Assembly (NCBI GenBank): GCA_016719385.1
Contig: JADJZA010000001.1
Coordinates: forward strand, 186,001-250,000
DNA length: 64,000 nucleotides
Direction: 5' to 3'
DNA from: Candidatus Microthrix subdominans
Lineage (GTDB): Bacteria; Actinomycetota; Acidimicrobiia; Acidimicrobiales; Microtrichaceae
Made by a program: the position numbers and the translations under genes. Positions 10,348-17,682 of this stretch are shown in pieces (the stretch's first letter is position 1; each line of letters opens with the position of its first letter). The notes beneath the pieces were generated by a model. The model saw nothing but the letters and a program-made list of their open reading frames with translations, made no database searches and had not been told where the DNA came from.

Positions 10348-10830
10348 GTGCGCTCAGCTGGTCAGCGTTTCGCCGCAGCAGCCGTCATCCTGGCGGCCCT
10401 GAGCGGGTGTTCCGACGGCGGTGACGGCGCCCAGCAGGCGGTGACCACCAAACCCGCCGCAGCCCCGACGGCCGGGGTTGAATCGTTTTGCGATGAGTTG
10501 GCCGACATCGTCGTGCAGGACGAACCCGATTTTGGCCGCCTCGATGCGTCGGCCCCCGAGGAGGTCAAGCCCGAGGTGGCCGAGGTGGTCGAGTTCTCCA
10601 AGATGGCCCTCACGGCGGAGGAAGCGCCCGATAAGAGTGTGATCGACGACTTCCAGCGGTCTTACTTTGGCATGACGATCTATGCCGTGGGCCACTGCGA
10701 CAACTCCGACACGCTGGCTGCAGGTCTCGGCCTCGGCGACCAGCAACTCGAAGCGGCCCGCAGGTACTCGCTGGAGGATGTGCGGGATGACCAAACGTGG
10801 CCAGAGGTCAAAGCTGCTGTCGGCGGTTGA
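10348..10830 (+). CDS. Predicted lipoprotein, paralogue of the preceding gene
   Basis: 160-residue exported protein. Starting at GTG 10348, after GAGG with a seven-base spacer, gives a compact signal peptide ending in the lipobox LAALSGC. The reading frame is open further upstream, overlapping the previous gene, but those residues do not look like a signal peptide. The mature domain (ESFCDELADIV, DFGRLDASAPEEVKPEV, SYFGMTIYAVGHC) aligns by eye with the preceding lipoprotein, including two cysteines that may form a disulfide. It looks like a tandem duplication that has diverged. Function unknown. Confidence 0.6.
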   Translation: MRSAGQRFAAAAVILAALSGCSDGGDGAQQAVTTKPAAAPTAGVESFCDELADIVVQDEPDFGRLDASAPEEVKPEVAEVVEFSKMALTAEEAPDKSVIDDFQRSYFGMTIYAVGHCDNSDTLAAGLGLGDQQLEAARRYSLEDVRDDQTWPEVKAAVGG

Positions 10831-10866
10831 CGCCGAACGCTTCGGCCGTCACCGGCGGGCGGTAGC

Positions 10867-11355
10867 TCAGTCGCGGAAGTTGCCGGTGTCGATCGGGATG
10901 CCAAAGTCGTGGCCCTTCAGTTCGGTGATCACCGCCTGAAGCTGGTCGCGCTTCTTCGCCATCACCCGAACCTGCTCACCTTGTGTCTGGGTCTGTACGC
11001 CCTTCAGCCCGAGGCCCTTGATGAACTTGTTGACGTCGCGGGCCTTGTCGGAGTTGATGCCCGCCACCAGGGTGGCCACCTGACGAACGCTCCCGCCGGA
11101 AGCCGGCTCGATCTTGCCCCAATCGAGTGCCTTGAGCGACACCTTGCGACGGACCAGCTTCTCCTCGACCACCTGGCGGACGGCCCGCAAACGATCTTCG
11201 CTCATCGAGCGGATGGTGATCGTGCCCTCTCCGAGCTCCGCCGCAGAGCCGGTGTCCCGGAAGTCGAAGCGGGTCGACACCTCGCGGGCCGCCTGATCCA
11301 TGGCGTTGGTGACCTCTTGGTGGTCGACCTCGGAGGAGATGTCAAAGCTGGGCAT
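10867..11355 (-). CDS. YajQ-family nucleotide/cyclic di-GMP-binding protein
   Basis: 162-residue soluble protein of the YajQ (UPF0234) family, members of which bind nucleic acids, GTP or cyclic di-GMP. Diagnostic segments are MPSFDISSEVDHQEVTNAMD at the N-terminus, RFDFRDT, and the C-terminal DLQ-type strand with DFGIPIDTGNFRD. Length matches the family. An AGGAAGG ribosome-binding site lies about seven bases before the ATG. It is monocistronic and transcribed away from the tRNA-Tyr gene. Confidence 0.9.
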   Translation of the reverse strand: MPSFDISSEVDHQEVTNAMDQAAREVSTRFDFRDTGSAAELGEGTITIRSMSEDRLRAVRQVVEEKLVRRKVSLKALDWGKIEPASGGSVRQVATLVAGINSDKARDVNKFIKGLGLKGVQTQTQGEQVRVMAKKRDQLQAVITELKGHDFGIPIDTGNFRD

Positions 11356-11493
11356 GTTGGGCCTTCCTGGGATGACGGTGGACGGAACCTTGGTGCAGTG
11401 TGCCGTGGCGCCGGCAGCTTGGCCAGCGCCACGGATGGGGAACGTTGTCGGGTGTGCCCCGAGCGGCGGCCCCCGCTATCGTGTCCGGGCTGA

Positions 11494-11578
11494 GGGTCGG
11501 TGCCCGAGTGGACAAAGGGAGCGGACTGTAACTCCGCCGGCTTAGCCTTCGTAGGTTCAAATCCTACCCGGCCCACCA
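11494..11578 (+). tRNA. tRNA-Tyr (GTA)
   Basis: An 85-nt class II tRNA with encoded CCA. The acceptor stem GGGTCGG pairs with CCGGCCC with one G-U pair. The anticodon stem GCGGA/TCCGC encloses loop CTGTAAC, giving anticodon GTA. The long variable arm and the T arm (GTAGG TTCAAAT CCTAC) fit tRNA-Tyr. A TATCGT hexamer about 11 bases upstream could be its -10 element. Confidence 0.95.
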
Positions 11579-11582
11579 GTTC

Positions 11583-11608
11583 AACAGGCCCGCCTCGGCG
11601 GGCCTGTT
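11583..11608. terminator. Terminator hairpin after tRNA-Tyr
   Basis: A perfect 12-bp stem (AACAGGCCCGCC with its complement) and a 2-base loop lies five bases after the tRNA. The acetyltransferase gene ends 16 bases further on the opposite strand, so the hairpin can serve both directions. There is no long T run, as is common in high-GC genomes. Confidence 0.75.
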
Positions 11609-11623
11609 GCGCGCCCGGGGTCG

Positions 11624-12136
11624 TCAACTCTTGGGCGCCAGCATCCGTTGCATCAGCACCACGTCAAGCCAGCGGCCAAACTTGCGACCGACTTCTTGCT
11701 CCCGTCCGACGATGCTGAACCCCGCCCGTTCGTGGAGTGCGATCGAGGCCTGGTGTCCGCCGACGATCTTGGCCATCACCGTATGAAAGCCGTGGTCGGT
11801 GGCCAGCGCGACCAGCTCGGTCAGCAACGTCGACCCGATGCCTTCGCCCTGGTGGTCCCGGTGCACGTACACCGAGTCCTCACACGTCGTGGCGTAGCCG
11901 GCCCGCTCTCTGTACCGAGACAACGAACCAAACCCGACAACGACGGGCGTGCCGTCCTCGTTGTCGACCTCGGCGATGACCGCCGAGTACGCGCCGCGGC
12001 GCTCGGCCAGCCAGGCAGCTTGACCGTCGACCGTGCGGGGGATCAGGTCGAACGTAACCGTGGACGTCAGCACCTCGAGGTTGTAGATCTCGAGGATCGC
12101 CTCGGCATCTGCGGTGGTGGCGGAGCGGAGGCGCAT
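11624..12136 (-). CDS. GNAT-family N-acetyltransferase
   Basis: 170-residue acetyltransferase resembling phosphinothricin N-acetyltransferases. The start RLRSATTADAEAILEIYN and the acetyl-CoA pyrophosphate loop VHRDHQGEGIGSTLL (Q/RxxGxG/A type) are typical; the C-terminal GFSIVGREQEVGRKFGRWLD matches the family ending. Substrate unknown. The ATG at 12136 is preferred over one nine codons upstream because TAGCGT at 12144-12149 lies seven bases before it, a leaderless promoter arrangement. Confidence 0.85.
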   Translation of the reverse strand: MRLRSATTADAEAILEIYNLEVLTSTVTFDLIPRTVDGQAAWLAERRGAYSAVIAEVDNEDGTPVVVGFGSLSRYRERAGYATTCEDSVYVHRDHQGEGIGSTLLTELVALATDHGFHTVMAKIVGGHQASIALHERAGFSIVGREQEVGRKFGRWLDVVLMQRMLAPKS

Positions 12137-12203
12137 TGCGGCGACGCTACGACGGTGGCCCACCCTCGGTGCAGTCGGCCCACCCCGGGCCGGGCGCAGG
12201 CGG

Positions 12204-12893
12204 CTAGATCTGGATCGGGTAGGTGGCGATGACGGCGACCGAGGCGATGAACAACACCACGGCCAAACCGAGCAGAGAGTGTTCGGTCCGCAGCGCTCGG
12301 ACCTTGCCGGACAGGGCGGCCAACAGGATCACGCTGGCAAACAGCACCGACGTGAGTGTGTAGTTGTCGCCGTCCTCGTTGGCGGCTATCGCCGCCTTCG
12401 CCTTGGCTTCGGCCTGCTTCTCCAGTTCGTCGGCCCGGTCGCTGGCCGCCAGGACGTACTCGTTCATGTCGAACGGGCTGGAGGGGGCGTCAGCGTTCTC
12501 GAACGGCTTCGTCTTCAGCCAGGCATCGGTGGCGATCGCCAGGTGCTCAGGAAACCGGTCTTGGTAGAACTTGGCCAGTTCGGCATCTCCGTTGGCCGTG
12601 GCGTTGACAAACTGGGTGGACAACGAGACGTCGACGGTGAATTGCTGGTTGGCCTCGTCGCTGTTGCGGATCGACTCGGTACGCGCTGCGCCTGCCTCGG
12701 CGAAGTTGATCGCCATCACGCCGCCCCACTTGGTGGCCTCGAATGCCGACCAGGCAGTCATCACGGCGGTGAGCGCGATCAGCAGCACAGCGAACAGCTC
12801 GAGACGGTCCTTGTGGTCTTGGAGCCGCTCTTCGTCGGTCGTGCTGTCGTTGCGGCTGGTCATGTCGGGGGTTGAAGCGTCGGGTGAGGACAT
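12204..12893 (-). CDS. DUF4337-like membrane protein
   Basis: 229-residue protein of unknown function. A hydrophilic N-terminus is followed by one helix (ELFAVLLIALTAVMTAWSAF), a long extramembrane region rich in charged residues and probably helical (RADELEKQAEAKAKAAIA), and two closely spaced C-terminal helices. This architecture resembles DUF4337 proteins. The start is the ATG giving MSSPDAST; upstream in-frame codons run through a terminator hairpin and are unlikely to be translated. Confidence 0.55.
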   Translation of the reverse strand: MSSPDASTPDMTSRNDSTTDEERLQDHKDRLELFAVLLIALTAVMTAWSAFEATKWGGVMAINFAEAGAARTESIRNSDEANQQFTVDVSLSTQFVNATANGDAELAKFYQDRFPEHLAIATDAWLKTKPFENADAPSSPFDMNEYVLAASDRADELEKQAEAKAKAAIAANEDGDNYTLTSVLFASVILLAALSGKVRALRTEHSLLGLAVVLFIASVAVIATYPIQI

Positions 12894-12923
12894 GGGCAAG
12901 TCTTTCGGGGGTGGGTGGGAACA

Positions 12924-12956
12924 ACACCGGCCGGAGGCAGAGCCTCCGGCCGGTGT
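12924..12956 (-). terminator. Terminator hairpin downstream of the DUF1269-type gene
   Basis: A perfect 15-bp stem with a 3-base loop (AGA), containing CCGGCCGGAGGC and its complement. It lies between the end of the 13037-13528 gene and the start of the next gene on the same strand, so it should separate the two transcription units. A short T-rich stretch follows on the minus strand. Confidence 0.8.
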
Positions 12957-13036
12957 CATCATTTCACGCGTCGCGCCGGTACTTGTCCGTGGTGCCCCAC
13001 CCGGGCAGCGAGCCCGGTGTGTCCGCGCTCGAAGCC

Positions 13037-13528
13037 TTAGTCCTCGTCAGCGAATGCGGAGCGCAGGGCTTCTTCCTGGTCCTTGGAGAGGTTGGTCTTC
13101 ACCAGCTGGGCGTTGGTGCCGTCGAAGGCGTCCGAGACGCGATCGATGACGGCGTCCTGCGTCATCAGGAACAGCGCCGAAGTACCGGGAACGACCTGGC
13201 TCTTCACGGAGTCGATGAAGTCGTCGTCGATGCCGACATCTGCCATCGAGCCGCCGAGGGCTCCGGCGGCGGCGCCGATCGCCATACCCAACAGTGGTAC
13301 GAGGAACAGCAGGCCGAACAGCCAACCCCAGAACGCGCCACCGAGTGCACCTGCGGCTGCGAGGTTGTTCGCCTGACGGGTCTTCGGCTTCTTCTTACCT
13401 TCCTCCCAGGTGACGATGGCGGCGTCGAGGACCGTGATGAGGTGCTCCTTGCTCAGGGCAACCAACTTCTCTTCGGCCTGCTGTGCGCCGGCCGGGTCAT
13501 CGAACTTCCAAACGGTCAGTGTCGACAT
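13037..13528 (-). CDS. DUF1269-family membrane-associated protein
   Basis: 163-residue protein of unknown function. It opens with a ferredoxin-like strand STLTVWKFDDPAGAQQAEEKL, has a central Gly/Ala-rich hydrophobic hairpin (AAGALGGAFWGWLFGLLFLVPLLGMAIGAAAGALGG), and ends with a conserved VPGTSALFLMTQDAVIDRV region. These are hallmarks of DUF1269 proteins, often stress associated. The start at 13528 follows GACGAGGAGCAC, a strong ribosome-binding site; a longer frame lacks one. Confidence 0.75.
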   Translation of the reverse strand: MSTLTVWKFDDPAGAQQAEEKLVALSKEHLITVLDAAIVTWEEGKKKPKTRQANNLAAAGALGGAFWGWLFGLLFLVPLLGMAIGAAAGALGGSMADVGIDDDFIDSVKSQVVPGTSALFLMTQDAVIDRVSDAFDGTNAQLVKTNLSKDQEEALRSAFADED

Positions 13529-13660
13529 GTGTGCTCCTCGTCCTTGGGAAGACCGAATGTATCGGACAACGATGCCAATCGGCGTCGTTGGGAGCACGCT
13601 TTCTGAGCCGTTTCTTGGGGACCGGGTGTCGAGCGTGCGATCGACATGCGATGTGTCGGT

Positions 13661-14092
13661 TCAGCCGTCCAGGTCGCTGGCGGCAAGCACTGCATCGGCG
13701 ACGGATCCAGGCACCCGAACATCGGCCCGCAGTTCGCCCCCGGAACTCACGATTGCCTGCGTGAACGGCTTGGCCCAAGTGTGTTCGAAGGCCAGCAGGG
13801 CGGCCGACGTGTTGGGTGTCATGTCGTTGGCCAAGTCGGCGACGTCGTCGTCGGACACCAAAGCGCCGGCCCGTTTCAGCACATCGACCAGCGACTTGGC
13901 GCCTTCGTCGTCGCTGAGGCCCTCCAGGCCCTCATGGGTCACCGAACCGTCGGCATCCTTGCGAATGAAGACTCCATCGATGACGGTGACCGTTCCCGCG
14001 TCGACCAAGCGTCTCAGCTCGGGCAGGATCTCCCCGGTGAACTCATTACCCTCGAAGACGACGACGATGACCTCGATCGGTCCGAAACCCAT
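13661..14092 (-). CDS. DUF6325/DUF1269-like small protein
   Basis: 143-residue acidic protein. MGFGPIEVIVVVFEGNEFTG and LVDAGTVTVIDGVFIRKDADG match the conserved N-terminal fold of DUF6325-type proteins, which are distantly related to DUF1269. It lacks the hydrophobic hairpin of its neighbour. ATG at 14092 follows a GGGGGG ribosome-binding site; nineteen codons of upstream frame have none. Function unknown; adjacency to the DUF1269 gene suggests shared physiology. Confidence 0.6.
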   Translation of the reverse strand: MGFGPIEVIVVVFEGNEFTGEILPELRRLVDAGTVTVIDGVFIRKDADGSVTHEGLEGLSDDEGAKSLVDVLKRAGALVSDDDVADLANDMTPNTSAALLAFEHTWAKPFTQAIVSSGGELRADVRVPGSVADAVLAASDLDG

Positions 14093-14288
14093 GATGACCC
14101 CCCCAGGTCGTGCCTGCTCCGAAGTGTTCGGACAGGTTGTCGGTCTCAAGTTCGTAGTCCCGAGCCAACTGAACTCAAGTTATCGGGACACGAACGGTTG
14201 TGCCATGGGCAAGCGCTGATCCTGCACTGCTGAGCGCCAGGCGAGTGCGTGTGGTGGGTCGCCCGCTGCCGAGGTTCCCGGCGCCCGA

Positions 14289-14317
14289 TTGGTGAGCGCG
14301 CGGCGCTTCGATACACT
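14289..14317 (+). promoter_or_regulatory. Promoter of the tRNA-Thr/tRNA-Met/tuf unit
   Basis: TTGGTG (14289-14294) and TACACT (14312-14317) are separated by 17 bases and end 35 bases before tRNA-Thr. Spacing and both hexamers fit a housekeeping sigma-70-type promoter. Confidence 0.6.
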
Positions 14318-14352
14318 GGCTCGTCGGTTCGCCGGGACTCCCAGCGCGCCAT

Positions 14353-14425
14353 GCCTCCTTAGCTCAGTCGGCAGAGCGTTTCCATGGTAAGGAAAAGGTC
14401 GTCAGTTCGATTCTGACAGGGGGCT
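14353..14425 (+). tRNA. tRNA-Thr (GGT)
   Basis: A 73-nt class I tRNA without encoded CCA. The acceptor GCCTCCT pairs with AGGGGGC with one G-U pair. Anticodon stem TTTCC/GGAAA encloses ATGGTAA, giving anticodon GGT. The T arm is GTCAG TTCGATT CTGAC. Confidence 0.93.
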
Positions 14426-14491
14426 CTCCCAACCGGTCCGTCACTCTCGGGCCCTACCTACGGCGACCGGGACGTTCCCGGGAGTCACACC

Positions 14492-14568
14492 GGCGACGTA
14501 GCTCAGGTGGTTAGAGCGCTCGGCTCATAATCGAGAGGTCGTCGGTTCGACCCCGACCGTCGCCACCA
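14492..14568 (+). tRNA. tRNA-Met (CAT)
   Basis: A 77-nt tRNA with encoded CCA. The acceptor GGCGACG pairs with CGTCGCC. Anticodon loop CTCATAA gives CAT. The A/T-flanked loop and fully paired first acceptor pair point to elongator Met rather than initiator; tRNA-Ile2, which also has CAT in its gene, is less likely but not excluded. Confidence 0.88.
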
Positions 14569-14624
14569 CAAACCCAAGCAACACCAACCACTCTCACCCC
14601 ACAGGAATTAGGAGAACAGCCCTC

Positions 14625-15812
14625 ATGGCCAAGGAGAAGTTCGAGCGGAACAAGCCTCATATGAACGTGGGGACGATGGGTCATATTGACCATGGGAAGA
14701 CGACGTTGACTGCGGCGATTTCGCGGACGTTGGCTGATCGGGTGCCGGGTAATGAGGCGACGGCGTACGACAATATTGATAAGGCTCCGGAGGAGCGTGA
14801 GCGTGGGATCACGATCAATGTGTCGCATGTGGAGTATGTGACTGAGAATCGTCATTATGCGCATGTGGATATGCCGGGGCACGCGGATTATATCAAGAAC
14901 ATGATTACGGGTGCGGCGCAGGTGGATGGCGCGATTTTGGTGGTGTCGGCTGCTGATGGGCCGATGCCGCAGACGCGTGAGCATGTGTTGTTGGCTCGGC
15001 AGGTGGGTGTGCCGTCGATTGTGGTTGCCTTGAACAAGGTGGACATGGTTGATGATGAGGAGCTTCTTGAGCTGGTGGAGCTTGAGGTGCGTGAGCTTCT
15101 GTCCGAGTTTGAGTTCCCTGGTGATGATATTCCTGTGGTGCCGGTGTCTGCGTTGAAGGCGTTGGAGGGTGATGAGGCTGCTCAGGATCAGGTGATGGAG
15201 TTGATGGCGCAGGTGGATGCCTATATTCCTCAGCCGGAGCGTGATTTGGATCGTCCGTTCTTGATGCCGATCGAGGATGTGTTCTCGATTACGGGTCGTG
15301 GGACGGTGGTGACCGGGAAGATTGAGCAGGGTGCTGTTCATACTGGTGATGCGGTGGAGATTGTTGGTTTGAAGCCGACGACGAAGACGACGTGTACTGG
15401 TGTGGAGATGTTCCGGAAGCTGCTGGATGAGGGGCAGGCTGGGGACAATATTGGTGCGTTGCTTCGTGGTGTGGAGAAGGATGATGTGCAGCGGGGTCAG
15501 GTGTTGGCTGCTCCGGGTTCGATTACGCCGCATACTGATTTTGAGGGTCAGGTGTATGTGTTGACCAAGGATGAGGGTGGTCGGCATAAGCCGTTTTTCT
15601 CGGCGTATTCGCCGCAGTTTTATTTCCGGACGACGGATGTGACTGGGACGGTGACGTTGCCTGCTGATAAGGAGATGGTGATGCCTGGGGATAACACGTC
15701 GATGTCGGTGGAGTTGATTGCGCCGATCGCGATGGAGGAGGGCTTGCGGTTCGCTATTCGTGAGGGTGGTCGTACGGTGGGTGCGGGCCGGGTCACCAAA
15801 GTCATCAAGTAG
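14625..15812 (+). CDS. tuf: Elongation factor Tu
   Basis: 395-residue translation GTPase that carries aminoacyl-tRNA to the ribosome. GTP motifs are GHIDHGKTT (P-loop), DMPGHADY (G3) and NKVD (G4); all three domains are present. The ATG follows an AGGAG-type site. Oddities: codons from about 14655 to 15780 end mostly in T or G (GAT, GGT, TTG), unlike neighbouring rpoB, rplL or rpmG that favour C, while the first and last roughly ten codons look native. This hints at recombination. It lies after tRNA-Thr and tRNA-Met and before rpmG, rather than after fusA. Confidence 0.97.
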   Translation: MAKEKFERNKPHMNVGTMGHIDHGKTTLTAAISRTLADRVPGNEATAYDNIDKAPEERERGITINVSHVEYVTENRHYAHVDMPGHADYIKNMITGAAQVDGAILVVSAADGPMPQTREHVLLARQVGVPSIVVALNKVDMVDDEELLELVELEVRELLSEFEFPGDDIPVVPVSALKALEGDEAAQDQVMELMAQVDAYIPQPERDLDRPFLMPIEDVFSITGRGTVVTGKIEQGAVHTGDAVEIVGLKPTTKTTCTGVEMFRKLLDEGQAGDNIGALLRGVEKDDVQRGQVLAAPGSITPHTDFEGQVYVLTKDEGGRHKPFFSAYSPQFYFRTTDVTGTVTLPADKEMVMPGDNTSMSVELIAPIAMEEGLRFAIREGGRTVGAGRVTKVIK

Positions 15813-15823
15813 AGGAACGAGCC

Positions 15824-15985
15824 ATGGCATCTGACAAGCGAATCAAGGCGACGATGGAATGCACCGAGTGCAAGCGTCGCAACTACACCACCGTCAAGTC
15901 GAAGGTGAACACCCGGGAGCGTTTGGAACTGTCCAAGTTCTGCCCGTGGGATCGCAAGCACACCGTGCATCGCGAGACCCGCTGA
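15824..15985 (+). CDS. rpmG: 50S ribosomal protein L33
   Basis: 53-residue ribosomal protein (begins MASDKRIKATMECTECKRRN, ends KHTVHRETR), 11 bases after tuf with an AGGAACGAG ribosome-binding site. Zinc-type L33 proteins have two CxxC pairs. Here the first pair is intact (C13, C16), but the second reads C40-P-W-D43, so the fourth ligand is aspartate. Zinc may still bind with a Cys3Asp set, or the site may be weakened. A long terminator follows directly, ending the tuf-rpmG unit. Confidence 0.95.
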   Translation: MASDKRIKATMECTECKRRNYTTVKSKVNTRERLELSKFCPWDRKHTVHRETR

Positions 15986-16015
15986 CCAACCGGTCACCCC
16001 GATGACCACGTACGA

Positions 16016-16050
16016 CGGCAAGGCCGGGCGCCAAGCGTCCGGCCTTGCCG
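16016..16050 (+). terminator. Terminator of tuf-rpmG
   Basis: A 16-bp stem with one G-U pair and loop CAA (starts CGGCAAGGCCGG). It lies 30 bases after rpmG. It also shows that an ATG at 16002, in frame with the sigma factor, is unlikely to be the true start. Confidence 0.85.
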
Positions 16051-16085
16051 CGTCCCGCCATCGGAGCGGGCGTAACCTTGAGGCC

Positions 16086-16763
16086 GTGGCGCAAGTCGAA
16101 CCAGCATCGACCACACCGGCCCCCTCGCTTCCAGACGCACCCGCCCGGAGGCGGCGCCCCGTCCGGGTCCGGCGCTCGCCCGACGGTCAGGCCGACGACC
16201 ACCAGGTCGCAGCGTGGGTGGAGGCAGCGCAGGGGGGCGACCGCGAGGCGTTCCAGGAGTTGGTGGCCGCCAGCTACCGGGATGTGTTCACGTTGGCCCT
16301 GCGGCTGTGCCGCTCCGAGGACGACGCGCTCGACGTCACCCAGGAGGCCTACCTGCGGGCCTACCGCAGCCTGGACAAGTTCCGGGGGGATTCCAAGTTT
16401 TCCACGTGGATGTACCGCATCACGGCCAACTGCGCGTCGAGCTACCTGAAGAAGCGGTCGCGACATCGCCACGAGGAGTTGGACGAACACCGCGAGCCGG
16501 CCGACGCCGAGCCAAGCCGGGACCCGGTCGGCCGGGCCGAGAGCACCGAGCTTCGCGCTCGCCTCGACGAAGCATTGGGCACGCTGGCGCCCAAGCTGCG
16601 AGCGGTCGTGGTGCTTCGGGACATCTACGATCTGCCCCACGACGACATCGCCTCAGAGCTGGGCATTTCGGTGTCGGCCTCCAAGGTGCGCCTGCACCGG
16701 GCGCGACATCAACTGCGCGACGAGCTGCTGCCGGACATAGCGGTGGGCAGCCGTGATCTGTGA
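16086..16763 (+). CDS. ECF-type RNA polymerase sigma factor
   Basis: 225-residue alternative sigma factor. Region 2 includes EAFQELVAASYRDVFTLALRL, the DALDVTQEAYLRAYRSLDKF core-binding helix and FSTWMYRITANCASSYLKKR; region 4 is LRAVVVLRDIYDLPHDDIASELGISVSASKVRLHRARHQLR. GTG 16086 is chosen because TAACCT (16073-16078) sits seven bases upstream, a leaderless arrangement, and because the longer frame from 16002 would run through the rpmG terminator. The next gene is its anti-sigma factor, overlapping by 11 bases. Confidence 0.9.
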   Translation: MAQVEPASTTPAPSLPDAPARRRRPVRVRRSPDGQADDHQVAAWVEAAQGGDREAFQELVAASYRDVFTLALRLCRSEDDALDVTQEAYLRAYRSLDKFRGDSKFSTWMYRITANCASSYLKKRSRHRHEELDEHREPADAEPSRDPVGRAESTELRARLDEALGTLAPKLRAVVVLRDIYDLPHDDIASELGISVSASKVRLHRARHQLRDELLPDIAVGSRDL

Positions 16764-17121
16764 ACGGATAGCCGACTCGTTGCCCGAAGCGGTCGATGGC
16801 ACCGATGGGCTCGGTCCAGCCGAGCGTGCCCACGTCGAGACCTGCCTGCGCTGTCAGGCCGAGCTGGTGCAGTACCGCAAGCTGCTGCGGGCCATGCACA
16901 CGCTGCGTACCGACGTGGTCGAGCCGGCGCCGGGTGTGCTCGCCGAGCTGCTGGCGTCGGTCGGCGAGGTGGGCGAACATCAGGCGATCCGCTCGCTGAT
17001 CAACCGGCGCCGCGCCGCCTACGCCGGCGGCATCGCTGCTGCCACCGCAGCGGGCGTGACCGGAGCGGTCGTCATCGCCGTCCGCTCCCGTCGCTCTGGG
17101 CAGACCGCCGCATCGGCCTGA
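16753..17121 (+). CDS. Zinc-binding anti-sigma factor, membrane anchored
   Basis: 122-residue partner of the upstream sigma factor. The N-terminal ICERIADSLPEAVDG and HVETCLRC (HxxxCxxC) form the ZAS zinc motif that clamps ECF sigma factors. One membrane helix (YAGGIAAATAAGVTGAVVIAV) near the C-terminus is followed by basic residues. The GTG start overlaps the sigma gene by 11 bases, implying translational coupling. The conserved HxxxCxxC suggests possible redox or zinc control; the signal is unknown. Confidence 0.85.
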   Translation: MICERIADSLPEAVDGTDGLGPAERAHVETCLRCQAELVQYRKLLRAMHTLRTDVVEPAPGVLAELLASVGEVGEHQAIRSLINRRRAAYAGGIAAATAAGVTGAVVIAVRSRRSGQTAASA

Positions 17122-17153
17122 AGGCCGTCAGGCTGCCCCGGCGGAAACCCAGC

Positions 17154-17182
17154 TTCCGAACGCCGGCTTCCTCCGGTAGGCT
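17154..17182 (+). promoter_or_regulatory. Candidate promoter of tRNA-Trp
   Basis: TTCCGA (17154-17159) and TAGGCT (17177-17182) with a 17-base spacer precede tRNA-Trp. The -35 is weak, the -10 and spacing are good. Confidence 0.4.
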
Positions 17183-17215
17183 GTCGCTTCACCGAAACCC
17201 TCGGGTATCGGGCGA

Positions 17216-17288
17216 AGGGCAGTAGCTCAATTGGCAGAGCACCGGTCTCCAAAACCGGCGGTTGGGGGTTCGACTCCCTCCTGCCCTG
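17216..17288 (+). tRNA. tRNA-Trp (CCA)
   Basis: A 73-nt tRNA without full encoded CCA. The acceptor AGGGCAG pairs with CTGCCCT and G is the discriminator. Anticodon stem CCGGT/ACCGG encloses CTCCAAA, giving anticodon CCA. In many actinobacteria this tRNA directly precedes secE; here about 10 kb intervenes. Confidence 0.95.
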
Positions 17289-17299
17289 CAAGTCAAGTT

Positions 17300-17645
17300 C
17301 CTTTCGGGGGGATCTCGACCTGATCGTCGTCGAGTTGCACGAGTCTGGCGCGCTAACTGATCGCTGGTTCCAGCACCGCTAAGGCTCGGTTGAGCTGAGG
17401 TCCGTACAGCCCGGCGAGGAACTACGCATCCGACTTGGTGGCCGTCCGGCGCCATCAGCCACAAGGTAGAGCGGCATCCCACATGACCAGAGACCGCCAA
17501 TAGCGCTCCGACACGTGCAACTCGCTGCCGTCAACTACGGCACATCCGATCGGCTGCACCCAGCGACGATGGAACCATTGCATGAACGCGAGCATCTGCC
17601 GAGGGGCGAGTCCCACCCGTGGTGTTAGCTCGGGGTCTGAGTCGT
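17300..17645 (-). pseudogene. Decayed coding remnant, possibly transposase
   Basis: The 394 bases between tRNA-Trp and higA contain no intact gene. On the minus strand one frame reads like protein (LTPRVGLAPRQMLAFMQWFH, then VVDGSELHVSERYWRSLVMW), is then broken by in-frame stops, and continues as FLAGLYGPQLNRALAVLEPA. The QMLAFMQWFHRRW part faintly recalls the C-terminal region of DDE transposases. No terminal repeats or target duplication were seen. Identity is uncertain. Confidence 0.2.
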
Positions 17646-17682
17646 TGAGCCCGTCTCTGCCCAGGCTGTTGGATCGTTGTGG

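Noticed and set aside
14426..14491. Additional tRNA between tRNA-Thr and tRNA-Met
   Set aside because: The 66-base spacer lacks a TTCRANNY T-arm and acceptor pairing.
14511..15830. 439-residue antisense reading frame over tuf
   Set aside because: His/Arg/Thr-rich translation caused by the odd codon usage of tuf; runs through tRNA-Met.
17216..17288. tRNA-Trp as att site of an integrated element
   Set aside because: No integrase gene and no repeat of the tRNA 3' end were found downstream up to secE.
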